Of a stretch of DNA of 64,000 bases, positions 34,936-43,607 are shown piece by piece (positions within the stretch are counted from its first letter, which is position 1; each line of letters starts with the position of its first letter). Below the pieces are notes generated by a model, which saw nothing but the letters and a program-made list of their open reading frames with translations, made no database searches and had not been told where the DNA came from. Made by a program: the position numbers and the translations under genes. The stretch comes from Flavobacterium sp. IB48. Lineage in GTDB: Bacteria > Bacteroidota > Bacteroidia > Flavobacteriales > Flavobacteriaceae. The DNA lies in contig NZ_JAEFCA010000001.1 of NCBI RefSeq assembly GCF_016405855.1, positions 333,316 through 397,315 of the forward strand. The letters are read 5' to 3'.

Positions 34936-36783
34936 ATGAAGAAACTAATTCTTGTCGCTTTATTTCTGACAGCAATTGCTTGCCAGAAAAAAGAGCAAAC
35001 AGAAAAAACAGCTGCCGTTACAGACGAACACAGTTACTCTAAACCAGAACTTGCTGTAGCAAAACATCTTGACCTTGATATTAAAGTTGATTTTGACACT
35101 CAGACTATTTCAGGAAAAGCATCTTGGACAATTGACAACATCAGTAAAGGAAACGAAATTATTTTCGACGAAAACACTTTAAATATTACAAAAGTAACTT
35201 TAGGAGATGATGAAAAAGAAACCAAATTTGAGCTTGGAAAAGACACTGAATTTCATGGCAAACCACTTCATATCACAATTGAACCAAATACAACCAAAGT
35301 AAACATTTATTACAACACTACTAAAGATGCTGTAGCTTTACAATGGTTAAAACCAGAGCAAACTGCAGACAAAAAGAAACCTTTTGTTTTCTCTCAAGGC
35401 GAAAGCGTTTGGTCACGCACTTGGATCCCTTGTCAAGATTCTCCAGGAATTCGTTTTACTTATAATGCAAAAGTTACGGTTCCTAAAGATTTATTGGCAG
35501 TTATGAGTGCTGTAAATCCGCAGAAGAAAAATGACACTGGAGTTTATACTTTCAAACAAGACAAAGCAATCCCTTCTTATTTAATGGCAATTGCCGTTGG
35601 AGATATCGAATTCCAAGCAATCGACAACAGAACTGGAGTTTATGCAGAACCATCTGTTCTAAAAAGTGCCGCTTATGAATTTGCCGAACTTGGAAAAATG
35701 GTAAATGCTGCAGAAAAATTATATGGACCTTACAGATGGGGACGTTATGATGTTTTGGTTTTGCCTCCAAGTTTCCCTTATGGCGGAATGGAGAATCCAA
35801 ACCTGACTTTCTTAACTCCGGGAGTAATTGCTGGAGATCGTTCACTTACGAGTTTGCTTGCACACGAATTAGGTCATAGCTGGAGCGGAAACTTGGTTAC
35901 AAATGCTACATGGGATGATATTTGGTTAAACGAAGGATTTACTACTTACGTTGAGCACAGAATTGGAGAAGCAATTTTTGGCAAAAAAGAATTTGATATG
36001 CAGAATGTTATCACCAACAAAGAATTGATTGATAATGTTGCTGAATACGGAGATACAAATCCAGACACAAGATTAAAAGTTAGTTTGACAGGAAGAAATC
36101 CTGACGACGGAATCAGCATGATTCCTTATGTAAAAGGATATGCTTTTTTAAGAGTTATTGAAAATGCCGTTGGGCGCGATAAATTTGATCCGTTTATCAA
36201 GAATTATTTCGATTCTCATGCTTTCCAATCTATCACAACAGAAGATTTCGTTAAATACATCAATGAAAATCTTATTAAAGGCGACAAAACTTTAGCAGAT
36301 AAAATTCAATTAGACGATTGGATTTACAAACCAGGAATTCCTTCAAATATTGTTCCAGTAAGTTCAGCTGACTTTGATGCTATCGATGCTATCCAAAAAA
36401 GCTGGAGAGAAACTGGCGTTGCAGGTTTGAGTAAAAAAATCACAACTACTGCAGAAAAACAGCATTTTATTGACCATCTTCCTGCTGATATTACTGTAAA
36501 GGAAATGGAAGCAATTGATAAAGAATTCAACTTTACTAAGGGCGGTAATTTCATTATTAAACGCCAATGGTTTGTTCAAGCAATTCGTCATCAATACAAA
36601 GCTGCCGATCCTGCAATTGAACAATTTTTAATTGGAAGCAGCAGAACCGGCTCTATCATGATGCTTTATAAAGAAATGGCTAAAACTCCAGAAGGAAAAA
36701 TTTGGGCTAAGCAAGTATTTGATAAAGCTAAATCTGGTTATCACGCGACGACAATTCAAGATGCTGCAAGTGTTTTGAAATAG
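34936..36783 (+). CDS. M1-family metallo-aminopeptidase, lipoprotein
   Basis: A zinc aminopeptidase of the leukotriene A4 hydrolase-like M1 group, 615 residues. The signal ends in lipobox TAIAC (Cys16), so it is envelope-anchored rather than cytoplasmic. The exopeptidase motif GGMEN is at 283-287. Zinc ligands are His310 and His314 of HELGH and Glu333 of LNEGF; Glu311 is catalytic. The C-terminal helical domain (about 470-615) matches the LTA4H-like C-domain. It stands alone between two terminators. Role is probably peptide trimming for uptake. Confidence 0.9.
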   Translation: MKKLILVALFLTAIACQKKEQTEKTAAVTDEHSYSKPELAVAKHLDLDIKVDFDTQTISGKASWTIDNISKGNEIIFDENTLNITKVTLGDDEKETKFELGKDTEFHGKPLHITIEPNTTKVNIYYNTTKDAVALQWLKPEQTADKKKPFVFSQGESVWSRTWIPCQDSPGIRFTYNAKVTVPKDLLAVMSAVNPQKKNDTGVYTFKQDKAIPSYLMAIAVGDIEFQAIDNRTGVYAEPSVLKSAAYEFAELGKMVNAAEKLYGPYRWGRYDVLVLPPSFPYGGMENPNLTFLTPGVIAGDRSLTSLLAHELGHSWSGNLVTNATWDDIWLNEGFTTYVEHRIGEAIFGKKEFDMQNVITNKELIDNVAEYGDTNPDTRLKVSLTGRNPDDGISMIPYVKGYAFLRVIENAVGRDKFDPFIKNYFDSHAFQSITTEDFVKYINENLIKGDKTLADKIQLDDWIYKPGIPSNIVPVSSADFDAIDAIQKSWRETGVAGLSKKITTTAEKQHFIDHLPADITVKEMEAIDKEFNFTKGGNFIIKRQWFVQAIRHQYKAADPAIEQFLIGSSRTGSIMMLYKEMAKTPEGKIWAKQVFDKAKSGYHATTIQDAASVLK

Positions 36784-36804
36784 TTTTTTCAAGATTATAG
36801 CTCT

Positions 36805-36842
36805 AAAAAAGAGGCTGTTCTTTAGGAACAGCCTCTTTTTTT
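36805..36842 (+). terminator. Intrinsic terminator after the M1 peptidase gene
   Basis: Stem AAAAAAGAGGCTGTTC/GGAACAGCCTCTTTTTT with a short TTTA loop and seven T, beginning 22 bases after the stop. Confidence 0.85.
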
Positions 36843-36854
36843 ACGCCTTATTTA

Positions 36855-36950
36855 TCATTTCGACGAAGGAGAAATCTTCACAAGAAGCTCGACAAAGATT
36901 GGATTCTCATTACGGAGTTACTCGCGAAGATTTCTCCTTCGTCGAAATGA
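36855..36950. repeat. Palindromic intergenic element with perfect 25-bp arms
   Basis: The 25 bases at 36855-36879 are the exact reverse complement of 36926-36950 (arms begin TCATTTCGACGAAGG), with a 46-base centre. Such TTTCGACGAAGGAGAAAT elements are, as I recall, frequent in Flavobacterium intergenic DNA and behave like small non-autonomous palindromes. It carries no gene and sits directly after a terminator. GC content is higher than in nearby intergenic DNA. Confidence 0.75.
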
Positions 36951-36988
36951 CAAGATTGCGTTAATTGTTTGCAGAATTTCTAAGTGTG

Positions 36989-37013
36989 ATCCTTTCTTCG
37001 TCAGGATGACAAA
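36989..37013 (+). repeat. Partial second dispersed-repeat motif
   Basis: GATCCTTTCTTCGTCAGGATGACAA resembles half of another short repeat family (GTCATCCTGACGAAGG and its complement) that I recall from Flavobacterium intergenic DNA. Only one arm is present. Confidence 0.4.
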
Positions 37014-37035
37014 CTATGCAAAAAACAATCATATA

Positions 37036-37140
37036 AAACGAGAGCCCTAGCCCCGATAGAAGTGGAAATCCTTTTGTGCCGGGGTTCGGCACAAAAGATT
37101 GAAACGGATAGCGGGAAATAGCTCCTAAAAAAACAGCGGG
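37036..37140 (+). ncRNA. Candidate structured RNA or transcribed repeat
   Basis: A perfect 11-bp hairpin (37071-37081 with 37087-37097, CTTTTGTGCCG/CGGCACAAAAG, loop GGGTT) extends outward with one bulge (AAT/ATT). Flanking segments can pair further out: GAGC (37042-37045) with GCTC (37121-37124) and CCCG (37052-37055) with CGGG (37112-37115). This gives a nested three-tier fold across 85 bases. There is no open reading frame and no T-run at the hairpin, so it is not a simple terminator. I recall similar sequences between genes of other Flavobacteriia; function is unknown to me. Confidence 0.45.
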
Positions 37141-37252
37141 GAAAATTATCCATCATATAGCGTACATTCTCCATGTTTTAAAATCTGTAATCGTTGCAAT
37201 TTTGTAATGTCAAAAGACAACAACAAATAACAACAATTAAATATCAAATAAA

Positions 37253-37783
37253 ATGACACGATTAACAGCTTTAAACCCAGAAGAAGTAACAGGAAAAACT
37301 AAAGATTTATTCAACGCAGTTCAGTCAAAATTAGGCGTTGTTCCAAACATGATGAGAACAATGGGAAATTCTCCAGCAGTTCTTGAAGGATATTTAAATT
37401 TAAGCGGTGCTTTAAGCCATGGAAAATTAAACGCAAAAACGGGAGAATTAATTGCTTTAGCAGTTTCAGAAAGCAATTCTTGCGACTACTGTTTAGCCGC
37501 GCACACTTTTATTGGAGAGAAATTAGTTAAAGCAGATCCAGCAGTTTTAAAAGCTGCTAGATTAGGAAAGTCTGACGATGCCAAAACAGAAGCCATTTTA
37601 CAATTGGCTAAAACTCTTATTAGTAAAAATGGTTTAGTAAACGACGAGGATATAAACAAAGCTAAAAACGCAGGAGTTGCAGATGCTGAAATTGCAGAAA
37701 CTATCGGACATGTAGCTCTAAATGTACTAACCAACTACTTTAACAACGTAGCAAAAACAGAAATTGACTTTCCAACAGTATAA
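37253..37783 (+). CDS. Carboxymuconolactone decarboxylase/AhpD-like protein
   Basis: A 176-residue all-helical AhpD-like protein. The redox motif CDYC (Cys77, Cys80) with His84 in LAAHTFIG is the active-site pattern of AhpD-type peroxidase partners. The sequence PNMMRTMGNSPAVLEGYL is typical of the peroxidase-related CMD group. It probably takes part in peroxide or organic hydroperoxide defence. The AraC-type regulator gene 96 bases downstream on the same strand may control it. Confidence 0.87.
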   Translation: MTRLTALNPEEVTGKTKDLFNAVQSKLGVVPNMMRTMGNSPAVLEGYLNLSGALSHGKLNAKTGELIALAVSESNSCDYCLAAHTFIGEKLVKADPAVLKAARLGKSDDAKTEAILQLAKTLISKNGLVNDEDINKAKNAGVADAEIAETIGHVALNVLTNYFNNVAKTEIDFPTV

Positions 37784-37821
37784 TTAAAAAGTATACATTC
37801 ACTATAACAAGAATCAACATG

Positions 37822-37858
37822 TAAAGATAGTTGTGAATTTATTTCATGACTATCTTTA
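37822..37858. other. Hairpin between the AhpD-like gene and the AraC-type gene
   Basis: Perfect 10-bp inverted repeat TAAAGATAGT/ACTATCTTTA (37822-37831 and 37849-37858) with a 17-base loop. It lacks a clear T-run on either strand, so it may be an operator or a weak terminator. It ends 21 bases before the AraC-family start. Confidence 0.45.
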
Positions 37859-37879
37859 TACTTTCAAAAACCAAATAAT

Positions 37880-38758
37880 ATGAGTTTGCAACAAGTTTTT
37901 ACTTTAACAAATCCGCAAAATGGCAATTTAGCTTTCAAGATACTTTCTTTTGATGACAACAGTCATTTTGATCATTTACAGCGAAACAATTATTACTCGC
38001 TAATTTGGGTCACCAGAGGAAAAGGCAAGGTAAAAGCCGATTTTGCCGAACATCATTTTGAAGAAAACTCACTTCTCGCCTTTTCACCTTATCAGCCATT
38101 TATGCTTTGTGTAAACGAACCATTCGAAGGTATTGCCATTCATTTTCATCCTGATTTTTATTGCATTCACATGCATCAAAAAGAAGTTTCTTGCAATGGC
38201 GTTTTGTTCAATAATATTTATCAACCTCCTTATGTAAAGGTTACTGAACAAGCATCACTAACTTTCAATATGGTTATCGACCAAATGAAAACTGAAATTC
38301 AAAATGCAGAATTGGCACAATATGAATTGCTTATTTCATATTTGAAAATCTTTTTAATTACAGCTTCAAGGCTAAAAACCGAACAATTAGAAGAAATGAA
38401 ATCGATTCCAGATTCGAAAGAACCTATTATTCTTCAAAATCTAAAAGATGCGATCGAACTAAATTTCAAAACCAAACATTCAGCAGGAAATTATGCAGAA
38501 TTATTGAATATTTCTCCTAAAGCTTTGGCTAAATTATCTAAGAATTATTTCAATAAAACGTTGACTGATTTAATTTCAGAAAGAATTATTATTGAAGCTA
38601 AAAGAGAATTATATCTAACCAACAAAACGGTTAAAGAAATTGCATATGAGTTAGGTTACGATGACGAACATTATTTTAGTCGTTTCTTTAAAACCAATGC
38701 CGATGTTTCGCCACAAATTTATCGTGAAACAGTAGGTTTTGGAAAAATGGAAGCTTAG
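37880..38758 (+). CDS. AraC-family transcriptional regulator
   Basis: A 292-residue regulator with an N-terminal cupin-like sensor region (about 15-100, LIWVTRGKGKVKADF and HHFEENSLLAFSPYQPF). The C-terminal AraC double helix-turn-helix (about 200-288) shows NYAELLNISPKALAKL and TVKEIAYELGYDDEHYFSRFFK. The second HTH is the canonical signature. Likely target is the AhpD-like gene just upstream, but this rests on position only. Its ligand is unknown. Confidence 0.88.
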   Translation: MSLQQVFTLTNPQNGNLAFKILSFDDNSHFDHLQRNNYYSLIWVTRGKGKVKADFAEHHFEENSLLAFSPYQPFMLCVNEPFEGIAIHFHPDFYCIHMHQKEVSCNGVLFNNIYQPPYVKVTEQASLTFNMVIDQMKTEIQNAELAQYELLISYLKIFLITASRLKTEQLEEMKSIPDSKEPIILQNLKDAIELNFKTKHSAGNYAELLNISPKALAKLSKNYFNKTLTDLISERIIIEAKRELYLTNKTVKEIAYELGYDDEHYFSRFFKTNADVSPQIYRETVGFGKMEA

Positions 38759-38798
38759 TTTAAAGTCGCAGTTTACTGATTATTGTGAACTGTTCTGA

Positions 38799-40040
38799 TT
38801 AGTTATTTTTCGCTTCAATCCATTTTGACATGTACATCGTACTTTTAAATGCATGATGCTGCAATAAATTCCCCATAAAATTATGAAGACGATGACTTTC
38901 TGAATCCTCTATAAGTGAATTTACCAGTGAAAGCAATTGACTAGAATAGTTGCTTTTTTGGTAGCATTTATTAATGATTTCGATTCCATTTTTTTGAGAT
39001 TGCTTCCAAAGATTTTCATCTTGATAAAGTGCAATTGCTTTTCTAGCAAAATCAGTTGAATCATCTTCAATGAAACCATTCCAAGACAATTTTCTATGCA
39101 TTGCTTCAGAGCCGATAGAAGTTGTTGCGCTTGGCGTTCCGCATTGCATTGCTTCTAAGAGTTTACCTTTCAAACCTGCTCCAAAACGTATTGGCGCTAA
39201 AACAACTCTAGATTTTTTCACAATTTCATTAGCATCTTCTGCTCTTCCCATGATATAAAAACCATTTTTAGGCTGATGCAATTGCAGTACTTTTTGCGAA
39301 GGATACGCTCCGTAAACTTCCAAAACAGCTTCTGGAAAATCTTTTTTTATAGAAGGCCAAATTGCTTCTTTTAAATATTGGACAGTGTTCCAATTCGGTT
39401 CATGAAGAAAATTTCCGATAAAAACAAAATGCTTTCTTTCTTCAAAAGAGGGTAATTTCAAAAGCTCTTCTTCCTTCATTTCATCAACCAAAAACGGAAG
39501 ATAAAATAATAAGTCTTCATTAATCTTAAAAACATCTTTTAGAACATTCATTTCAAATTCAGAAATAATCAAAGATAAATCACATCTTAAAATACTGGCT
39601 ATTTCGCGTTTTGCAACTTCCTCAGATAACAAATCTTGAATTTTAAAAGTTCTGTTTTCTTTGAATGCTTTTTGCCTTGCAGTTCTCAAACAATGCACAT
39701 CTTCGGTATCTAAAATTCGGATTGCCTTCGGACATTTTTCAATCACGCGCCATCCAAATTGTTCTTCGACCATAAAGCGATCAAACAAGACAACTTCTGG
39801 ATTTAATTCGGCTACAAAATCATCAAAACTTGAAGAATTAAGTTCGATGCTTTTTTTTATTACTCCAAACTCAGACAAATCAACCATAAAATTGCTATCC
39901 TGAGCAGCGCTTGCAAATGTAATTTCAAATCCATTTTCTTTGAAAATAGAAATCAATTGCATCATTCTTCCGCCTGCCGCAGAAGACTTTGGCTCAGGCC
40001 AAACAAACCCAATAATTAAAAGTTTTTTTATCTGTTTCAT
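38799..40040 (-). CDS. Glycosyltransferase, GT4-like family
   Basis: A group 1 type glycosyltransferase of 414 residues from the Met at 40040 (MKQIKKLLIIGFVWPEP). The N-terminal Rossmann fold opens with LLIIGFVWPEPKSSAAGGRM. The C-terminal donor-site region reads RVVLAPIRFGAGLKGKLLEAMQCGTPSATT, with the E of LLEAM typical of GT-B enzymes. An earlier in-frame ATG at 40082 would add MCKKALFCKMKPNK, which is unlike the family and crowds the divergent gene, so I prefer the later start. The sugar and acceptor cannot be read; a capsule, LPS or glycoprotein role is possible. Confidence 0.82.
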   Translation of the reverse strand: MKQIKKLLIIGFVWPEPKSSAAGGRMMQLISIFKENGFEITFASAAQDSNFMVDLSEFGVIKKSIELNSSSFDDFVAELNPEVVLFDRFMVEEQFGWRVIEKCPKAIRILDTEDVHCLRTARQKAFKENRTFKIQDLLSEEVAKREIASILRCDLSLIISEFEMNVLKDVFKINEDLLFYLPFLVDEMKEEELLKLPSFEERKHFVFIGNFLHEPNWNTVQYLKEAIWPSIKKDFPEAVLEVYGAYPSQKVLQLHQPKNGFYIMGRAEDANEIVKKSRVVLAPIRFGAGLKGKLLEAMQCGTPSATTSIGSEAMHRKLSWNGFIEDDSTDFARKAIALYQDENLWKQSQKNGIEIINKCYQKSNYSSQLLSLVNSLIEDSESHRLHNFMGNLLQHHAFKSTMYMSKWIEAKNN

Positions 40041-40123
40041 TTTATTTGGTTTCATTTTACAAAATAATGCTTTTTTGCACATTTTTGCATCATATTTACT
40101 GACTTTCGGTTGTAAAAAAACAC

Positions 40124-40131
40124 TAATTTTG
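40124..40131 (+). promoter_or_regulatory. Candidate miaE promoter -7 box
   Basis: TAATTTTG matches TAnnTTTG exactly and lies 22 bases before the miaE ATG. No TTG is found at the expected -33 distance. Confidence 0.4.
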
Positions 40132-40153
40132 CAAAACTAAATTCTTAGAAATT

Positions 40154-40735
40154 ATGTTAGGATTAAAATTAGCTACAGACCCTCGATGGGTAAATATCGT
40201 CGAATCGAATATCGAAGAAATTTTAACTGATCACGCATGGTGCGAACAAAAAGCTGCTTCAAACGCTATTAGCATTGTGACGTATAATTCTGAAATCGAA
40301 GAATTAGTAACCGAAATGCTTGAAATTGCCAGAGAAGAATTGGAGCATTTTCAAATGGTTCATAATATCATAAAGGAACGCGGACTTACGCTAGGACGCG
40401 AACGAAAAGATCATTACGTAAATGAACTGTTTAAATTCATGAAAAAAGATGGTAGCCGTAGAGATGCACTTTGCGACCGATTATTGTTCTCTGCAATGAT
40501 TGAAGCCAGAAGTTGCGAGCGTTTTAAAGTCCTTTCAGAAAATATTAAAGACGAAAAACTAGCTACATTCTACAGAGATTTAATGATTTCTGAAGCGGGA
40601 CATTATACTACATTTTTAGGCTTTGCCAGAAAATACCAAGACAACATCGACATTGATAAAAGATGGAAAGAATGGATTGAATATGAAGGTTCTATTATTA
40701 CCAATTATGGTAAAAGTGAAACCGTTCACGGATAA
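40154..40735 (+). CDS. miaE: tRNA 2-methylthio-N6-isopentenyladenosine-37 hydroxylase
   Basis: MiaE is a diiron monooxygenase that hydroxylates the isopentenyl group of ms2i6A at tRNA position 37. The 193-residue ferritin-like protein has plausible iron ligands Glu31, Glu62 and His65 (EELEHF), Glu117 (MIEARS), Glu147 and His150 (SEAGHY). The opening LGLKLATDPRWV is typical of the family. It depends on MiaA and MiaB made elsewhere. The AsmA-like gene starts 53 bases later. Confidence 0.9.
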   Translation: MLGLKLATDPRWVNIVESNIEEILTDHAWCEQKAASNAISIVTYNSEIEELVTEMLEIAREELEHFQMVHNIIKERGLTLGRERKDHYVNELFKFMKKDGSRRDALCDRLLFSAMIEARSCERFKVLSENIKDEKLATFYRDLMISEAGHYTTFLGFARKYQDNIDIDKRWKEWIEYEGSIITNYGKSETVHG

Positions 40736-40788
40736 ATTACGCTCTTTTTTTATTACTCTATTTTCATATTTAAACACCACTATTCGCT

Positions 40789-43548
40789 ATGCAGAAAAGT
40801 AAATCCAGATCAATCGTTTTTAAAATTGCGAAGTATTTCGGAATAACTTTCGCGGTTATTATAGGATTATTATTTTTAATGCCTATCGTCTTTGAGGACC
40901 AAATTAAAGAGCAAATAAAGAAAACAGCCAATGAAAGATTAAGCGCAGAATTAAATTATTCTGATGTTTCTGTTTCATTTTTTCATCATTTTCCTTCTCT
41001 TACTTTAACTTTAGATAATTTAAGTTTGAATGGTTCTGCGCCATACAAAAACGAAAAATTCATCACCGCAAAAGAGGTTTCTTTTGGAATCAATGTGGCA
41101 AGTCTTATTTTTAGCAAATCGGTAAAAATTGACCAGATCTATTTATCTGATTCTTTTATAAACGTAAAAGTAAATCCAAACGGAGAAGCAAATTACAATA
41201 TTTATAAATCGCAAGAACAAGCTTCACAATCAAATGACAGTTCTGATACTGCTTTAAAGCTAGAACGAATTGAAATTTTGAACAGTAAAATTATTTACGA
41301 CGACAAATCGACAAAAGTTCATTTTGATGCCTATGGCTTCAATTATTTAGGAAAAGGAGATTTAAATAAAGCCGTTTTTGATTTGTATTCGAAAGCCAAA
41401 ATCGAAAAATTGAATATCGTTTACGAAGATGAACCGTATTTAATGAATAAAAAAATTGATGCTGATTTGATTACCAAAGTCAACATTAACTCGCTTTCTT
41501 TCTTTTTCCAACAGAATAACCTCAAAATCAATCAGCTCTTGGTCGACTTTAAAGGTAAATTTGATATTTTGAAAGATGGCTACAACATGGATTTTGTTAT
41601 TAAATCTGATAACAGTAATTTATATGACGTTTTTACCGCCTTTCCTCCAAAATATATTACTTGGCTTTCTAAAACTGAATTAAAAGGAAATACAAATCTT
41701 TTATTGACATTAAAAGGAAAATATATTGCGTCGGAAAACATTGCTCCAGATTTGGATTTGGATGTAAAAATAAACGACGGATTTGTCAATTACAACAAAA
41801 GCGCATTTCCGGTTTCAAACTTAAATTTAGACATCAAAACAACTGTTCCGTCTTTAAACCCTGATTTAGTTATTGTTGATGCTAAAACTCTTTCTCTAAA
41901 TATTAATCAAGATTATTTGAAATCTAAGTTTTTGGTGAAAGGAATAAACACACCAGAAATCAATGCCGATTTTAAAGCTAAAATTGATCTTGAAAAACTA
42001 ACGAAAGCACTTGGAATTCCTGATGTTGAATTAAAAGGAGCTTTAGCTGGCGATGTAAAAGCAAATGGAGTGTTTGACCAAAAGAACAAACGTTTTCCTG
42101 TTACAAACGGAACCCTTAATTTGGATAATGGATATTTAAAAACACCTTACTATCCAAATCCTATTACAAATATTACGATTAAATCTAAAATCGTAAACCA
42201 AAAAGGAACTTTTGAAGATTTAAAAGTAAGCTTAACACCAACTCAATTTACTTTTGAAGGAAAACCAGTTTTTGTACAAGCAGATTTAAGCAATTTTGAC
42301 GATTTAAATTACGACATAAAAGCAAAAGGCGAATTGGATGTTAGCAGAATTTATAAAGTTTTCTCTCAAAAAGGACTTGATCTGGATGGTTTTGTAAAAG
42401 CTGATGTATCACTAAAAGGAAAACAAAGCGATGCAGAAAAAGGAAATTACAGCAAGTTAAATAATAGAGGAACACTTGAATTAAGAAACATCGGAATTGC
42501 TTCTGAATATCTTCCAAAGAAATTCATCATCAAAGAAGGTATTTTCAAAATCAATCAGGATAAAATGTCGTTCAATAATTTCTTGGCCGCTTATGGACAA
42601 TCAGATTTTAAAATGAATGGTTATTTACAAAATGTTTTCAATTATGTAATGACCAATACAGGCGTTTTAAAAGGCTCTTTTAAAGTTTCTTCTCGATATA
42701 TCAATGTTGATGAATTTATGTCAAGCGTAGACCCAAATACACCTGTAACGCAAAGCTCTGCTCCAAAAACAGAAGCAAAACAATCAGACAATACACAAAC
42801 TGGCGTAATTATTATTCCAAGCAATCTGAACTTACAGCTGATTGCAAATGCCCAAAAAGTAAATTTTGACAAATTAAACCTGCAAAATGCAACTGGAAAT
42901 TTAACCATGAAAAAAGGCAAATTAACTATGCAAAATACTGGCTTTAATTTAATTGGATGCAATGTTTCTATGAATGCCAATTATCAAGCTGTAACTCCGC
43001 AAAAAGCAAATTTTGATTATGCAATAAAAGCTACAGATTTTGATATTAAAAGAGCCTATAACGAAATTGAAGTTTTCAGAAAAATGGCAAGTGCAGCAGA
43101 GAAAGCGCAAGGAATTGTTTCTTTAGATTATCAATTAAAAGGCCGTTTAAACGGAAATATGGATCCTGTCTACCCTTCTCTTGTGGGCGGCGGAACACTT
43201 TCTGTAAAAGATGTAAAAGTAAGAGGTCTGAAAATGTTTAATGCCGTAAGTAAACAAACAAATACGGAATCTATAAAAAATCCAGATCTTTCAAAAGTTG
43301 ATATTAAAACAACAGTTAAAAACAATATTATTACCGTAGAACGTTTTAAATTTAAATTTGCAGGCTTTAGACCAAGAATCGAAGGGACATCAAGCTTAGA
43401 TGGAAGACTGAACCTTAAAATGCGTTTAGGATTGCCTCCTTTCGGTATTTTCGGAATTCCGCTGACAGTTACAGGAACACAAGATAATCCAAAAGTAAAA
43501 GTGGGAAGAAAGACTGAAGATTTAGAGGAAACTAAGGATACTGAATAA
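40789..43548 (+). CDS. AsmA-family inner-membrane protein
   Basis: A 919-residue AsmA-like protein with one N-terminal membrane helix (about 15-33, FGITFAVIIGLLFLMPIVF) and a long periplasmic beta-rich body. The AsmA features are the N-terminal NYSDVSVSFFHHFPSLTLTLDNLSL motif and the C-terminal RIEGTSSLDGRLNLKMRLGLPPFGIFGIPLTVTGTQDNPKVKVG. The family belongs to the bridge-like proteins proposed to move phospholipids between membranes. A Ser/Thr/Lys-rich linker lies near residues 640-670. A terminator follows 28 bases after the stop. Confidence 0.87.
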   Translation: MQKSKSRSIVFKIAKYFGITFAVIIGLLFLMPIVFEDQIKEQIKKTANERLSAELNYSDVSVSFFHHFPSLTLTLDNLSLNGSAPYKNEKFITAKEVSFGINVASLIFSKSVKIDQIYLSDSFINVKVNPNGEANYNIYKSQEQASQSNDSSDTALKLERIEILNSKIIYDDKSTKVHFDAYGFNYLGKGDLNKAVFDLYSKAKIEKLNIVYEDEPYLMNKKIDADLITKVNINSLSFFFQQNNLKINQLLVDFKGKFDILKDGYNMDFVIKSDNSNLYDVFTAFPPKYITWLSKTELKGNTNLLLTLKGKYIASENIAPDLDLDVKINDGFVNYNKSAFPVSNLNLDIKTTVPSLNPDLVIVDAKTLSLNINQDYLKSKFLVKGINTPEINADFKAKIDLEKLTKALGIPDVELKGALAGDVKANGVFDQKNKRFPVTNGTLNLDNGYLKTPYYPNPITNITIKSKIVNQKGTFEDLKVSLTPTQFTFEGKPVFVQADLSNFDDLNYDIKAKGELDVSRIYKVFSQKGLDLDGFVKADVSLKGKQSDAEKGNYSKLNNRGTLELRNIGIASEYLPKKFIIKEGIFKINQDKMSFNNFLAAYGQSDFKMNGYLQNVFNYVMTNTGVLKGSFKVSSRYINVDEFMSSVDPNTPVTQSSAPKTEAKQSDNTQTGVIIIPSNLNLQLIANAQKVNFDKLNLQNATGNLTMKKGKLTMQNTGFNLIGCNVSMNANYQAVTPQKANFDYAIKATDFDIKRAYNEIEVFRKMASAAEKAQGIVSLDYQLKGRLNGNMDPVYPSLVGGGTLSVKDVKVRGLKMFNAVSKQTNTESIKNPDLSKVDIKTTVKNNIITVERFKFKFAGFRPRIEGTSSLDGRLNLKMRLGLPPFGIFGIPLTVTGTQDNPKVKVGRKTEDLEETKDTE

Positions 43549-43575
43549 GGATTTAAAAATTCTAATACAAAAATA

Positions 43576-43604
43576 AAAACCGAGGCACAAGCTTCGGTTT
43601 TTTT
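43576..43604. terminator. Bidirectional terminator after the AsmA-like gene
   Basis: Stem AAAACCGAGGC/GCTTCGGTTTT with one G-T pair and an ACAA loop, then seven T. It serves the convergent genes on both sides. Confidence 0.8.
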
Positions 43605-43607
43605 ATT

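Noticed and set aside
40041..40082. N-terminal extension of the glycosyltransferase
   Set aside because: The extension MCKKALFCKMKPNK does not match the family and crowds the divergent miaE promoter.
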